Part shown: piece after piece, positions 20,637-29,356 of the stretch | Layout: the number at the start of each line of letters is the position of its first letter | How positions within the stretch are numbered: the first letter of the stretch is position 1 | Notes under the pieces: model-generated | The model's database searches: none | What the model was told of the DNA's origin: nothing | The model's input: the letters and a program-made list of their open reading frames with translations, nothing else | Translations under genes and position numbers: made by a program | Assembly: GCF_019100565.1 (NCBI RefSeq) | Contig: NZ_JAHRID010000003.1 | Span: 186,001-250,000, forward strand | Direction: 5' to 3' | Origin: Arsukibacterium indicum | GTDB lineage: Bacteria; Pseudomonadota; Gammaproteobacteria; Enterobacterales; Alteromonadaceae | Length of the DNA: 64,000 nucleotides

Positions 20637-20696
20637 ACTAAAGTTCCGAAAGCGTAGCATCTCTGCCACTTGTAATATCAACGGTGCCTGCATACT

Positions 20697-20757
20697 CTGC
20701 CGGGCTCGCCACAGTAACTCGCACCTGCGGCGCTCAGACACCCTGTGTCGCCCCAAC
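20697..20757 (+). repeat. Dispersed palindromic (REP-like) element, copy A
   Basis: Contains GGCTCGCCACAGTAACTCGC and, after a short GC-rich gap, GCTCAGACACCCTGTG, shared with copies near 23720 and 27750. The CACAG/CTGTG arms can pair. It lies in the yacL leader. Confidence 0.75.
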
Positions 20758-20824
20758 AGAGCATCCAGGACCGCTGATGCAGCGTTTGTTAAATTGTAGC
20801 TGTTGGTAATGTGTTAGCGAGCAG

Positions 20825-20853
20825 AAAAAAGGCCTGCAGTTGCAGGCCTTTTG
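20825..20853 (-). terminator. acnB terminator
   Basis: Perfect inverted repeat AAAAGGCCTGCA/TGCAGGCCTTTT with a 2-nt centre, followed on the minus strand by a T-run. It is 15 bp after the acnB stop. Confidence 0.9.
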
Positions 20854-20867
20854 CATAGCTCAGACGT

Positions 20868-23465
20868 TTATACCGCTTGCTGGATAATCACGTTATCCGC
20901 TTTTTTGGTGTACTGCGGCATCTGATGGAAGTTCAGATAACGATAAGTATCAGCCGCGGTCGCGTCGATTTGCTTCGCATAGTCCAGATACTCGGCTACC
21001 GTTGGCAGCTTACCAATAATAGATGCTACTGCTGCCAGTTCCGCAGACGCTAAGTACACGTTGGCACCCTGACCTAAGCGGTTCGGGAAGTTACGGGTTG
21101 ACGTAGACACAACCGTTGAGTTCTCAGCTACCCGTGCCTGGTTACCCATACACAGTGAACAGCCCGGCATTTCGGTGCGGGCACCGACTTTACCAAAAAT
21201 ACTGTAGTAACCTTCTTCAGTTAACTGCGCCTGGTCCATTTTGGTTGGCGGGGCAATCCATAAACGGGTTGGCAGCTGGCCTTTGTATTTATCCAGTAAC
21301 TTACCAGCAGCACGGAAGTGGCCAATGTTAGTCATACAAGAACCGATAAACACTTCGTCAATCTTATCGCCTGCTACTTCAGACAGTAAGCGCGCATCAT
21401 CCGGGTCATTCGGTGCACACAGTACCGGCTCTTTAATGTCAGCCAGGTCAATTTCGATCACTTCAGTGTATTCGGCATCAGCGTCAGCAGACATCAGCTG
21501 AGGATCTTTCAGCCAGGCTTGCATCGCATTGATACGACGCTCGATAGTACGCACATCGCCATAGCCTTCAGCGATCATCCACTTAAGCATAACGATGTTT
21601 GATTCTAAGTACTCAGCGATTGATTCCTGCGACAGCTTAATAGTACAACCTGCTGCTGAACGCTCTGCTGATGCATCAGACAGCTCAAACGCCTGCTCAA
21701 CCGTTAAGTTTGGTAAGCCTTCGATTTCCAGGATACGGCCAGAGAAAATGTTCTTCTTGCCTTTCTTATCAACGGTTAACAAACCTTTTTGAATTGCCGC
21801 GTACGGAATAGCGTGTACCAGGTCGCGCAGGGTAATACCTGGCTGCATTTCACCTTTAAAACGTACCAGTACTGACTCAGGCATATCCAGTGGCATAACG
21901 CCGGTTGCAGCGGCAAAGGCCACTAAACCAGATCCGGCCGGGAATGAAATACCAATCGGGAAACGGGTATGTGAGTCACCACCGGTACCTACGGTATCAG
22001 GCAGTAACATGCGGTTTAACCAGCTATGGATAATGCCATCGCCCGGACGCAGTGCCACGCCGCCACGGTTCATAATAAAGTCTGGCAGGGTGTGGTGGGT
22101 ATCCACGTCAACCGGCTTCGGATAAGCGGCAGTATGACAGAATGACTGCATGGTTAAATCGGCCGAGAACCCTAAGCAGGCTAAGTCTTTTAACTCATCA
22201 CGGGTCATCGGGCCGGTAGTATCCTGCGAGCCTACGGTAGTCATTTTTGGCTCACAGTAAGTGCCCGGACGAATACCAGTTACGCCACAAGCTTTACCCA
22301 CCATTTTCTGGGCCAGAGTAAAGCCTTTACCCGAATCTGTTTTAGGCATTGGCCGACGGAATTTATCAGACGGACCTTCGCCTAAAAATTCACGGGCGCG
22401 GTCGGTTAAACCACGACCGATAATTAACGGGATACGGCCACCTGCGCGCACTTCGTCAATTAATACATCCGTCGCCAGGGCAAACTCAGCCAGCACTTCG
22501 TCGCTGCCGTGACGAACAATTTTGCCTTCGAACGGCAGAATGTCGATCACATCGCCCATTTCCAGTTTAGATACGTCAACTTCGATTGGCAGGGCGCCTG
22601 AATCTTCCATAGTGTTAAAGAAGATAGGGGCAATTTTGCCGCCCAGCACAAAGCCACCACCACGCTTGTTTGGCACATAAGGAATGTCGTCACCCATAAA
22701 CCACAGCACTGAGTTAGTGGCAGATTTACGTGAAGAACCGGTACCAACCACATCACCAACGTAAGCCAGCGGGAAGCCTTTTTTGTTCAGCTCGTCTAAC
22801 TGCTTAATCGGGCCTACGGTACCCGGCTGATCAGGAGTAATGCCTTCGCGGGCGTTTTTTAGCATAGCTAACGCATGCAGCGGAATATCCGGCCGTGACC
22901 ATGCATCAGGCGCCGGAGATAAATCATCGGTATTGGTTTCGCCTGATACTTTAAAAACAGTCACAGTAATTTTTTCAGCCAGCGCGGGCTTGCTTTCAAA
23001 CCACTCGGCATCGGCCCAGCTTTGCAGTACCTGCTTAGCGTGGCTATTACCTGCGTCAGCCTTTTCGGTCACGTCATGGAAGGCATCGAAAATCAGCAGG
23101 GTGTGTGACAGTGCTTTAGCGGCAATTGGCGCCAGCTTAGCATCGTCTAACAGGCTGATTAATGGCTGGATGTTATAGCCACCCATCATGGTGCCTAATA
23201 ACTCAGTCGCCCGCTCGGCATTGATCAGGCTGCAGCTGGCTTCACCTTTGGCTACTGCTGCTAGAAAGCCGGCTTTTACATAAGCCGCTTCGTCCACACC
23301 AGGTGGTACCCGGTTTACCAGCAGATCAATTAAGGTGTCTTCCTCACCTTTTGGCGGATTTTTTAACAGTTCAACTAAGGCGGCTACCTGCTCGGCATTG
23401 AGCGGTTTTGGCGGGATACCTTGCGCTGCGCGCTCGGCCACATGTTCGCGATATTGTTGTAGCAC
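20868..23465 (-). CDS. acnB: Aconitate hydratase B
   Basis: The main TCA-cycle aconitase, a [4Fe-4S] enzyme interconverting citrate and isocitrate; apo-AcnB can bind mRNA. The 865-residue length equals E. coli AcnB. The N-terminal HEAT-like domain ([20 protein letters not shown]) is followed by the swivel domain with [16 protein letters not shown]. The cluster cysteines are visible in [13 protein letters not shown] and [12 protein letters not shown]. yacL lies downstream as in E. coli. A strong inverted repeat lies about 110-140 bp upstream of its start. Confidence 0.97.
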   Translation of the reverse strand: MLQQYREHVAERAAQGIPPKPLNAEQVAALVELLKNPPKGEEDTLIDLLVNRVPPGVDEAAYVKAGFLAAVAKGEASCSLINAERATELLGTMMGGYNIQPLISLLDDAKLAPIAAKALSHTLLIFDAFHDVTEKADAGNSHAKQVLQSWADAEWFESKPALAEKITVTVFKVSGETNTDDLSPAPDAWSRPDIPLHALAMLKNAREGITPDQPGTVGPIKQLDELNKKGFPLAYVGDVVGTGSSRKSATNSVLWFMGDDIPYVPNKRGGGFVLGGKIAPIFFNTMEDSGALPIEVDVSKLEMGDVIDILPFEGKIVRHGSDEVLAEFALATDVLIDEVRAGGRIPLIIGRGLTDRAREFLGEGPSDKFRRPMPKTDSGKGFTLAQKMVGKACGVTGIRPGTYCEPKMTTVGSQDTTGPMTRDELKDLACLGFSADLTMQSFCHTAAYPKPVDVDTHHTLPDFIMNRGGVALRPGDGIIHSWLNRMLLPDTVGTGGDSHTRFPIGISFPAGSGLVAFAAATGVMPLDMPESVLVRFKGEMQPGITLRDLVHAIPYAAIQKGLLTVDKKGKKNIFSGRILEIEGLPNLTVEQAFELSDASAERSAAGCTIKLSQESIAEYLESNIVMLKWMIAEGYGDVRTIERRINAMQAWLKDPQLMSADADAEYTEVIEIDLADIKEPVLCAPNDPDDARLLSEVAGDKIDEVFIGSCMTNIGHFRAAGKLLDKYKGQLPTRLWIAPPTKMDQAQLTEEGYYSIFGKVGARTEMPGCSLCMGNQARVAENSTVVSTSTRNFPNRLGQGANVYLASAELAAVASIIGKLPTVAEYLDYAKQIDATAADTYRYLNFHQMPQYTKKADNVIIQQAV

Positions 23466-23576
23466 AGTATGATCCTCTTGGTCGTTGCCGGCAGTCTTGC
23501 TACTGCGGCGTCATTCTTAGAATGAATGGGCGCGATTATATGAAAATTCGGGCCAAATTGACATCGGGCCGTTAAC

Positions 23577-23607
23577 CACGCCACTTATAGTGGGTATAAG
23601 TGGCGTG
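23577..23607. promoter_or_regulatory. Perfect 13-bp inverted repeat upstream of acnB
   Basis: CACGCCACTTATA and TATAAGTGGCGTG flank a 5-bp centre. No T-run follows on either strand, so it is not a usual terminator. Its place 112-142 bp before the acnB start fits an operator or a 5' UTR hairpin. The rest of the 420-bp gap 23466-23887 holds copy B of the dispersed repeat and the M13 peptidase terminator. Confidence 0.6.
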
Positions 23608-23671
23608 AATGGAAAACCGGATGTTATATATTCTTTGTTATAGTGGTCAGACCTCAACATCTCCAGTGTTG

Positions 23672-23790
23672 CTGCCGATTTGAGCGCAAAGATGCCGGTT
23701 ACAACGCCCGCTCTGGCTCGCCACAGCAACTCGCCTGTTGCCTTCGGCATGGCTCAGACACTTTGTGGCGCCCAAATCGGGGTTCTAACC
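23672..23790 (+). repeat. Dispersed palindromic (REP-like) element, copy B
   Basis: Core GGCTCGCCACAGCAACTCGC ... GCTCAGACACTTTGTGGCGCC, with GCCACA pairing TGTGGC. An outer stem CCGATTTGAGCGC (23675-23687) pairs with GCGCCCAAATCGG (23768-23780) with one mismatch. Same family as copies A and C. Confidence 0.8.
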
Positions 23791-23816
23791 TCTATCAAAC
23801 GGAGCTACTCCCGAAA

Positions 23817-23850
23817 ACAAAAGGCTGAACACCTAAGTGTTCAGCCTTTG
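23817..23850 (-). terminator. M13 peptidase gene terminator
   Basis: Perfect stem AAGGCTGAACAC/GTGTTCAGCCTT with a 4-nt loop, followed on the minus strand by TTTTGTTTT. Confidence 0.85.
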
Positions 23851-23887
23851 CATTATAACAGATTTCAGTTACCCAATGGATTTCACA

Positions 23888-25957
23888 TTACCAGATCTTA
23901 ACGCGCTGCTCTGGCGCGATATACATCGCATCGCCTTCTTTAATATCAAAGGCGGTGTAAAATTCCGGAATATTCGGCAGTACGCCAATTACCCGGTAAT
24001 GCGCCGGCGAGTGTGGCCCGGTGCTTAACTGACGACGCAGCGCTTCTTCACGGAACTTGGTGCGCCATACCTGGGCCCAGCTGATAAAGAAACGCTGCTC
24101 ACCCGTGAAGCCATCCATTACCGGGGCCTCTTTGCCATCCAGTGACAGCTGATAGGCTTTAAGTGCAACCGTCATACCACCCAGGTCACCAATGTTTTCA
24201 CCCAGCGCTACCGCACCGTTAACATTAACGCCCGGCAGTGGCTCAAACTTGTTGTACTGACCAACTAACTTGGCACCACGTGCCTGGAACTGGCCTTTAT
24301 CCTGTTCAGTCCACCAGTTACGTAAGTTACCATCACCATCATATTTTGCGCCCTGGTCATCAAAACCATGACCGATTTCATGGCCGATAACGCCACCGAT
24401 ACCGCCATAGTTTACAGCATCATCCGCGTCCATGTTAAAGAACGGCGGTTGCAGAATTGCTGCCGGAAATACAATTTCATTGTTTACCGGGTTGTAATAG
24501 GCGTTAACCGTTTGCGGGGTCATAAACCACTCGCTTTTGTCAATTGGCTGGCCCAGCTTGGCAACCATCTGGTCATAACCCCAGTGACTGGCACGGATAA
24601 AGTTACCCACTAAATCATCGGCTTTAATTTCCAGCGCCGAGTAATCCTTCCACTTATCCGGGTAACCAATTTTCGGGGTAAACTTGCTCAGTTTTTCCTG
24701 AGCTGCAATTTTAGTTTCCTCGGTCATCCATTCTAATTCGTTGATCGACAGCTCATAAGCCTTTATCAGGTTCGCCACCAGCTCTTCCATCCGCGCTTTG
24801 GCTTCAGGTTTGAAATGACGCTCAACATACAGTTTACCGGTCAGCTCGCCCAGCACCTGATCAGAGGCATCTACAGCACGTTTCCAGCGTGGCTGCTGTT
24901 GCTCAGTACCACTTAGGGTGGTGCCATAAAAGGCAAAGCGACGATCAGCAAAGTTGCTGCTGAGCTTATCAGCATAACCGTGGATGGTTTTTAACGTTAG
25001 GTAGTCCTGCCAGCTTTGTAAATCAGTAGCGTCGACCACCTTGGCAAAACCTTCGAAATAGCTTGGCTGACGCACGATAATATCGCTGACTTCAGCCAGT
25101 TTCACGCCACTGGCAAAAGCAGCCCAGTCGAAACTGCCCATGCTATTGTTTAACTCAGTTGCAGTGACCTTGTTGTAGGTTTTGTCTGCATTGCGGTTAT
25201 CTAACCGGGTCCAGTGGTGTTCAGCCAGGGCTTTCTCCACAGCATAAACCCGCTCAGCAGCGGCAGCAGCGTCTGCGTTGCCTGCCAGGCTGAACATATC
25301 CGTCAAATAGGCTTTATAATCTGCAATCAGCTTTAATGATTTTTCGTCATCATTAAAGTAGTAGTCCCGGTCAGGCAATCCTAAGCCGCTCTGGCTCAGA
25401 TACACCGCGTACTCAGTAGAGTTTTTTGCATCGTTGTTAATAAACCAGCCAAACGGAATAGCAATACCATCGCGTTGTAACTTGGCAAACAAGTCAGGCA
25501 ATTGGGCTTTATTTTCCAGCGAGCTAATCGCGTCCAACTGTGGCTGCAGTGGCGACAGGCCCAGTTTCTCAATGGTAGCTTCATCCATAAAGCTGTTATA
25601 AAAGTGGCCTAATTTCTGCTCATCAGAGCCTTCTTTTAAATCAGTACGGGCAGACACTTCATCAATAATGGCTTTAACAGCTTGCTGTGAATTGTCGTTT
25701 AAAATATGAAAAGAACCGTAGGATGATTTGTCTGCCGGAATATCGGTCTGGGCCAGCCACTTACCGTTTACCGCCAGGAAAAAATCTTCACTGAATTTTA
25801 CTGCCGGATCAAAATACTGGCTATCTACGCCAGACACCCGGGGGGCTTGAGCCTGAGCCACAACCGGCTCGCTGGTTTTGGTAGCGGCAGGTTCGCTACA
25901 CGCCGTTAAACCTAATGCCAGGGCAACGCCGGCAGCAATAGTACTGAGTTTTTTCAT
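23888..25957 (-). CDS. M13 family metallopeptidase (PepO/neprilysin-like lipoprotein)
   Basis: A zinc endopeptidase of the M13 family, 689 residues. A lipoprotein signal peptide ends in ALGLTAC, so it is probably anchored in the envelope. The M13_N domain occupies roughly 55-430. The catalytic domain shows NAYYNPVNNEIVFPAAIL, the zinc site GHEIGHGFDD (HExxH) and GENIGDLGG, which holds the third zinc ligand. The C-terminus has MYIAPEQRVKIW, typical of the family. Substrates cannot be predicted. It has its own terminator and a small palindrome in the leader. Confidence 0.92.
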   Translation of the reverse strand: MKKLSTIAAGVALALGLTACSEPAATKTSEPVVAQAQAPRVSGVDSQYFDPAVKFSEDFFLAVNGKWLAQTDIPADKSSYGSFHILNDNSQQAVKAIIDEVSARTDLKEGSDEQKLGHFYNSFMDEATIEKLGLSPLQPQLDAISSLENKAQLPDLFAKLQRDGIAIPFGWFINNDAKNSTEYAVYLSQSGLGLPDRDYYFNDDEKSLKLIADYKAYLTDMFSLAGNADAAAAAERVYAVEKALAEHHWTRLDNRNADKTYNKVTATELNNSMGSFDWAAFASGVKLAEVSDIIVRQPSYFEGFAKVVDATDLQSWQDYLTLKTIHGYADKLSSNFADRRFAFYGTTLSGTEQQQPRWKRAVDASDQVLGELTGKLYVERHFKPEAKARMEELVANLIKAYELSINELEWMTEETKIAAQEKLSKFTPKIGYPDKWKDYSALEIKADDLVGNFIRASHWGYDQMVAKLGQPIDKSEWFMTPQTVNAYYNPVNNEIVFPAAILQPPFFNMDADDAVNYGGIGGVIGHEIGHGFDDQGAKYDGDGNLRNWWTEQDKGQFQARGAKLVGQYNKFEPLPGVNVNGAVALGENIGDLGGMTVALKAYQLSLDGKEAPVMDGFTGEQRFFISWAQVWRTKFREEALRRQLSTGPHSPAHYRVIGVLPNIPEFYTAFDIKEGDAMYIAPEQRVKIW

Positions 25958-25997
25958 TATATGTTCCTGAAATACGCGGATAAAGGTTGCGGTTATA

Positions 25998-26014
25998 GTT
26001 ACTTTTAAAGTAAC
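25998..26014. promoter_or_regulatory. Palindrome upstream of the M13 peptidase gene
   Basis: GTTACTT, 3 bp, AAGTAAC, located 41-57 bp before the start codon. Candidate operator; no known regulator consensus recognised. Confidence 0.4.
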
Positions 26015-26104
26015 GATTATGGTTATTATGTCGTCGCTATCTTAGCGCTGTCATCAGGCAAAGCCAAATATCGGCGGCAGGCAAGTTGTAACAGAATATA
26101 TTTG

Positions 26105-27604
26105 CTAGACGCACTGATAACAGCCCGGGCTACGCGGACAGCTGTTACCCCTGGCGCAAATGAGCTGTGCCGGTTTTTGCAGGCTGCGCGCCACCCAATT
26201 GATATTCAGAATATTAGCAACACTGGTTAGCGAGGTCTGAATCGTTTTCGGCACTTTGGCCCCACCGGCACTGTTTATACATAACTGTTTCAGTTCGCTG
26301 GCCATTGCATCAGCATCGACCCCTTGTGCCAGCATCGCCGGATTAAGATCGATGCCGGCACACAATACATGGTTATTACCGGCCAAATCGCTGACTTTAG
26401 TTGATTCACAGCAGTATATCCGCGGCTGGCCATTTACATCCAGTAAGGATAACTGGGCGCTGCTGCTAACGCCGTCGACATCAAACATCCGAAATACGGC
26501 CCAGTTCTGACACGGATCCTCTACTTTACGCATATTACCCCAGGGCAGCGGTATGCCATTGCCCCGATAAACCGCCTTCAGCTTGCCCGGCGTATACGCA
26601 TCAAAATAATGCCAATGAGTATAAGGCGATACGGCAGTCATTCGGCGCATAGCAACCGATGCTGATACACCGGCCTGTTGATGGCTGCTGATTTCGTAGC
26701 CCTGGCGGTCCAGCAACTGGCGAAACGGTAACTTCGGACAGAGCAGCGCGCCGGCAAAAAAGCTCGATTCAAAATCGCGCCAGGCATGCAAAATATCCTG
26801 CGGTTGCACCCCTGTAGACTGTGACAGCTCATCATCATGGGTTCCGCCTACCGTCATACTGCTTTTGACGCCATCTTTGTTATGCAACACGGCATGGCCA
26901 ATATGTACGGCCAGCTCGTACTTTAAACGGGTGGGGAATTGTTGCAGCAAGCGATTTAAATGCAAGGTAGCGGGTGGGGTAAAAAACGAGGTGGAAACAT
27001 TTTTAGATAGCACTCCCAGCTCATCCAGAATGTCTTTCGGTGGCTCGTCAAACCAGCTTACTTTCAGGCCCAGTTGTTTAACAATGGCCAACAGCTCTTC
27101 AATGCTCAGCGGCATTCGTTTCTGGCCAACCTCTTCCGCTGCCCGTTCCAGTTCAGGAAAATGGTTCTGATGGTGTTCCTGATGCGCCCGGATCAGCAAC
27201 TGAGCAAACTGTTTGCCGCTGGTGCCGGTTTGCGACAACATTTCCGGGATGGCAATTTGCAAAATGTCATTTGAAAATAAAAAGCCCGGCTCCAGCGCCA
27301 TACCACTGATGCCGCCGCGGCTGCCTTTTTGCGGCGTTAAATCCTGGCCTTCATCTTCGCCATCTAAAAACCAGTCAATATCTTTTTGAAATACTTCAGC
27401 AATCACTTCCAGCATTTCAATACCCGGCGTACGTTTTCCCCGCTCTATCATCGACAAATACGACACCGACGGTGCTTGCTCGGGGTTAACCCGGATACAA
27501 CGGGTAGACAAGTCCTCCATCGTTAAGTTATTGCGCTTTCTCAGGTTTCTGATTTTTGTCCCTAAGAAATGCGACTTTCTGAGCAGGCTTTTATTGGTTT
27601 TCAT
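26105..27604 (-). CDS. XRE-family transcriptional regulator, DUF3612-like
   Basis: A 499-residue regulator. An N-terminal HTH_XRE domain (about 14-80: LGTKIRNLRKRNNLTMEDLS, SVSYLSMIERGKRTPGIEML) is followed by a middle segment with AVHIGHAVLHN, similar to the IrrE-like part of ScfR/RamB regulators, and a C-terminal domain like DUF3612. It ends in a cysteine cluster, CARGNSCPRSPGCYQC (C-x5-C-x5-C-x2-C), that could bind a metal or Fe-S cluster. I recall DUF3612 regulators next to glyoxylate-shunt genes in Vibrio and Shewanella; here the divergent neighbour resembles part of malate synthase G. No Shine-Dalgarno is obvious; three direct repeats abut the start codon. Confidence 0.75.
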   Translation of the reverse strand: MKTNKSLLRKSHFLGTKIRNLRKRNNLTMEDLSTRCIRVNPEQAPSVSYLSMIERGKRTPGIEMLEVIAEVFQKDIDWFLDGEDEGQDLTPQKGSRGGISGMALEPGFLFSNDILQIAIPEMLSQTGTSGKQFAQLLIRAHQEHHQNHFPELERAAEEVGQKRMPLSIEELLAIVKQLGLKVSWFDEPPKDILDELGVLSKNVSTSFFTPPATLHLNRLLQQFPTRLKYELAVHIGHAVLHNKDGVKSSMTVGGTHDDELSQSTGVQPQDILHAWRDFESSFFAGALLCPKLPFRQLLDRQGYEISSHQQAGVSASVAMRRMTAVSPYTHWHYFDAYTPGKLKAVYRGNGIPLPWGNMRKVEDPCQNWAVFRMFDVDGVSSSAQLSLLDVNGQPRIYCCESTKVSDLAGNNHVLCAGIDLNPAMLAQGVDADAMASELKQLCINSAGGAKVPKTIQTSLTSVANILNINWVARSLQKPAQLICARGNSCPRSPGCYQCV

Positions 27605-27606
27605 TT

Positions 27607-27643
27607 TGTAAAATTCACACTGTAAAATTTTTATTGTGAAATT
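27607..27643. promoter_or_regulatory. Three direct repeats with 14-bp period at the regulator start
   Basis: TGTAAAATT at 27607-27615, TGTAAAATT at 27621-27629 and TGTGAAATT at 27635-27643, each separated by 5 bp. They lie 3-39 bp upstream of the regulator's ATG, where binding would block transcription or translation start. A likely autoregulatory operator. Confidence 0.55.
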
Positions 27644-27718
27644 ATTCTGATTTTTAGCCTAGACTAGTTTTTAACCGATAGCAACTGGTCTGCGCTCTGA
27701 AACTGCGCGACCTGAACG

Positions 27719-27817
27719 AAGGTCCGGAATCCTGATGGCGCAACCACAGAGTGTCTGAGCGAACGCGAAAGCGGCAGCGAGTTGCTGTGGTGAGCACAGC
27801 AGGAGTTGCGGACCGGA
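27719..27817 (-). repeat. Dispersed palindromic (REP-like) element, copy C
   Basis: On the minus strand it reads CTCACCACAGCAACTCGC ... GCTCAGACACTCTGTGG, matching copies A and B in opposite orientation. An outer stem GGTCCGGAATCCTG (27721-27734) pairs with CAGGAGTTGCGGACC (27800-27814), and CCACAG pairs CTGTGG inside. Confidence 0.8.
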
Positions 27818-27866
27818 GTATTAACCAACTTTTAGCAAAAAAGACCCGACAAACGAGGATAACAAC

Positions 27867-28379
27867 ATGACTACACTGGCCCCAACCCACAGCCAAAACA
27901 CGCCAACCCAAACTGCCTGGATGGCGACCGAGCTTAGCGTTATTAATCAGCTGAACGAGCGCCATGCCAAACAAGTCATGGATTACTCAAAAGGCTTTCT
28001 GGATAAAACCTTTCCGCTGGCCCAAGGCTCGCATAAAGATGTGGTCTGCTACATGGTGTATTTCCAGCATTTGCTGGCATTTTTTGCCGATGGCAGCAAA
28101 AGCGGCCTGCAAAACCCGGCGCAGTTTGTGGCGTTAAGTGGGCATCGGGAAGCACCGGAGTCACTGGTGCTGGTTAATGATGGCCGCCATGTTGAGCTGG
28201 TATTAAACCGCCACGGCTGTAATGGTGAAAACGACTGTGCCGGTATTGATGATATTCAGCTGCAGGCTAAACAGTCTGACGAGCCGTGGTTCAGTATGTT
28301 AACCGGTAAGCAGGTTAGCAGAGGTTGCCAGAGTGAAAAATGCTTTACCGCCAAAGACGGCGGGCCATATCAGGCCTGA
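27867..28379 (+). CDS. Stand-alone malate synthase G-like domain protein
   Basis: 170 residues. From about residue 38 on, the sequence follows the small alpha/beta insertion domain of malate synthase G (GlcB, roughly residues 150-265): GFLDKTFPLAQGSHKDVV, GLQNPAQFVALSGHREAPES, LVLVNDGRHVELVLNR and DCAGIDDIQLQA match GlcB FLDESLPLENGSYQDVV, LRTPAQFVGYRGDAAAP, ILLKNNGLHIELQID and DPAHINDVIVEA. The TIM barrel and catalytic residues are absent and the protein ends naturally, so it cannot be a malate synthase. It has an AGGA 8 bp before ATG and is divergent from the DUF3612-like regulator. The alignment is by eye from memory. Confidence 0.7.
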   Translation: MTTLAPTHSQNTPTQTAWMATELSVINQLNERHAKQVMDYSKGFLDKTFPLAQGSHKDVVCYMVYFQHLLAFFADGSKSGLQNPAQFVALSGHREAPESLVLVNDGRHVELVLNRHGCNGENDCAGIDDIQLQAKQSDEPWFSMLTGKQVSRGCQSEKCFTAKDGGPYQA

Positions 28380-28397
28380 CGGTGTCTGACGGAGCTT

Positions 28398-29210
28398 TTA
28401 GCGCGGCTGCAGCTGATATTTTGTCAGCAACTGCTGATATCGCTCACCGCGCTTAAATCTCGCCAGCGCCTGATTAAACTGCTGGCGCTGTTCAGCTGAT
28501 ATGCCATGCTGTTTACCAAAAGCAAAAAATACCTCCACAGAATCCAGCGCAGGCTGTAACATGACCACCTTGTCCTCAGCCTGCTGCACCAACGCAGAAT
28601 GGCGGATAGTATGAGCTGATGCCATTATCAGTTTTACCCGTTTAGCCAGTAACATTTTAAACAACATATTATCGGACTCAACCACATCTACCCTGGCAAA
28701 ACTGATCTCATCCAGCACACTGCCATAGGAAAAATGGCGCACCGTTGCTACCGGTTCATCACCCACACTGGCTAAGGTGCTGTCGAATTCAAAGGGGCAA
28801 GGGTTAACACACAGCAAGACTATAGGATCAACCAGGTAGCTTTCGTGACTATATTCAAACTGCTGCATTCTTTCCGGCGTTTTGTAAAATACCGGGATCA
28901 GATCGGCTTTGCCTGTTTCAACATGGTTGACGACCCTGCTCCAGGGCAGGCGCTGAAACTCCAGCTGAATGGCAAGATCCGAGGCAATATCGTACAATGT
29001 TTCAACCGAAAAACCGGTCAGACTGTTGTCCAGCACATAATAGTAAGGCGGGTAATCTTCGTCAGGTATGGCAACCCGCAACACCTGAGCATGCAGCTGA
29101 AAAAACATAAACAACAGACAGCCCAGCAAAAACAGGCAGTGCAGTTTAATTACCCGTTTTGTTATCAATATACTGGAAACGCCAGTAACCACGCGTTTAG
29201 CTCCCTGCAT
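28398..29210 (-). CDS. Periplasmic substrate-binding protein, family 3 (SBP_bac_3)
   Basis: A 270-residue protein with a hydrophobic N-terminal signal (IKLHCLFLLGCLLFMFFQLHAQ) and then the family-3 solute-binding fold: LRVAIPDEDYPPYYYVLDNS, GFSVETLYDIASDLAIQLEF, WSRVVNHVETGKADLIPVF. No ABC permease or ATPase gene is adjacent, so it may be an orphan binding protein or part of a sensing pathway. The Cys pair in CVNPCPF is unusual and may form a disulfide. The translation start is uncertain: several in-frame starts precede the hydrophobic segment. Confidence 0.75.
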   Translation of the reverse strand: MQGAKRVVTGVSSILITKRVIKLHCLFLLGCLLFMFFQLHAQVLRVAIPDEDYPPYYYVLDNSLTGFSVETLYDIASDLAIQLEFQRLPWSRVVNHVETGKADLIPVFYKTPERMQQFEYSHESYLVDPIVLLCVNPCPFEFDSTLASVGDEPVATVRHFSYGSVLDEISFARVDVVESDNMLFKMLLAKRVKLIMASAHTIRHSALVQQAEDKVVMLQPALDSVEVFFAFGKQHGISAEQRQQFNQALARFKRGERYQQLLTKYQLQPR

Positions 29211-29356
29211 TAGCTATCAGCTAAATATAGCCAATACTTCGCGAACCACAATGCCGCTTGTGTTAATAAAAATGGATTTAATCGGCCTGCTGAGGTAAAT
29301 ATATTTGGCGAGATAATAGTATCCGCACTTCAATCCAAATAATAAGAAGACAATAA

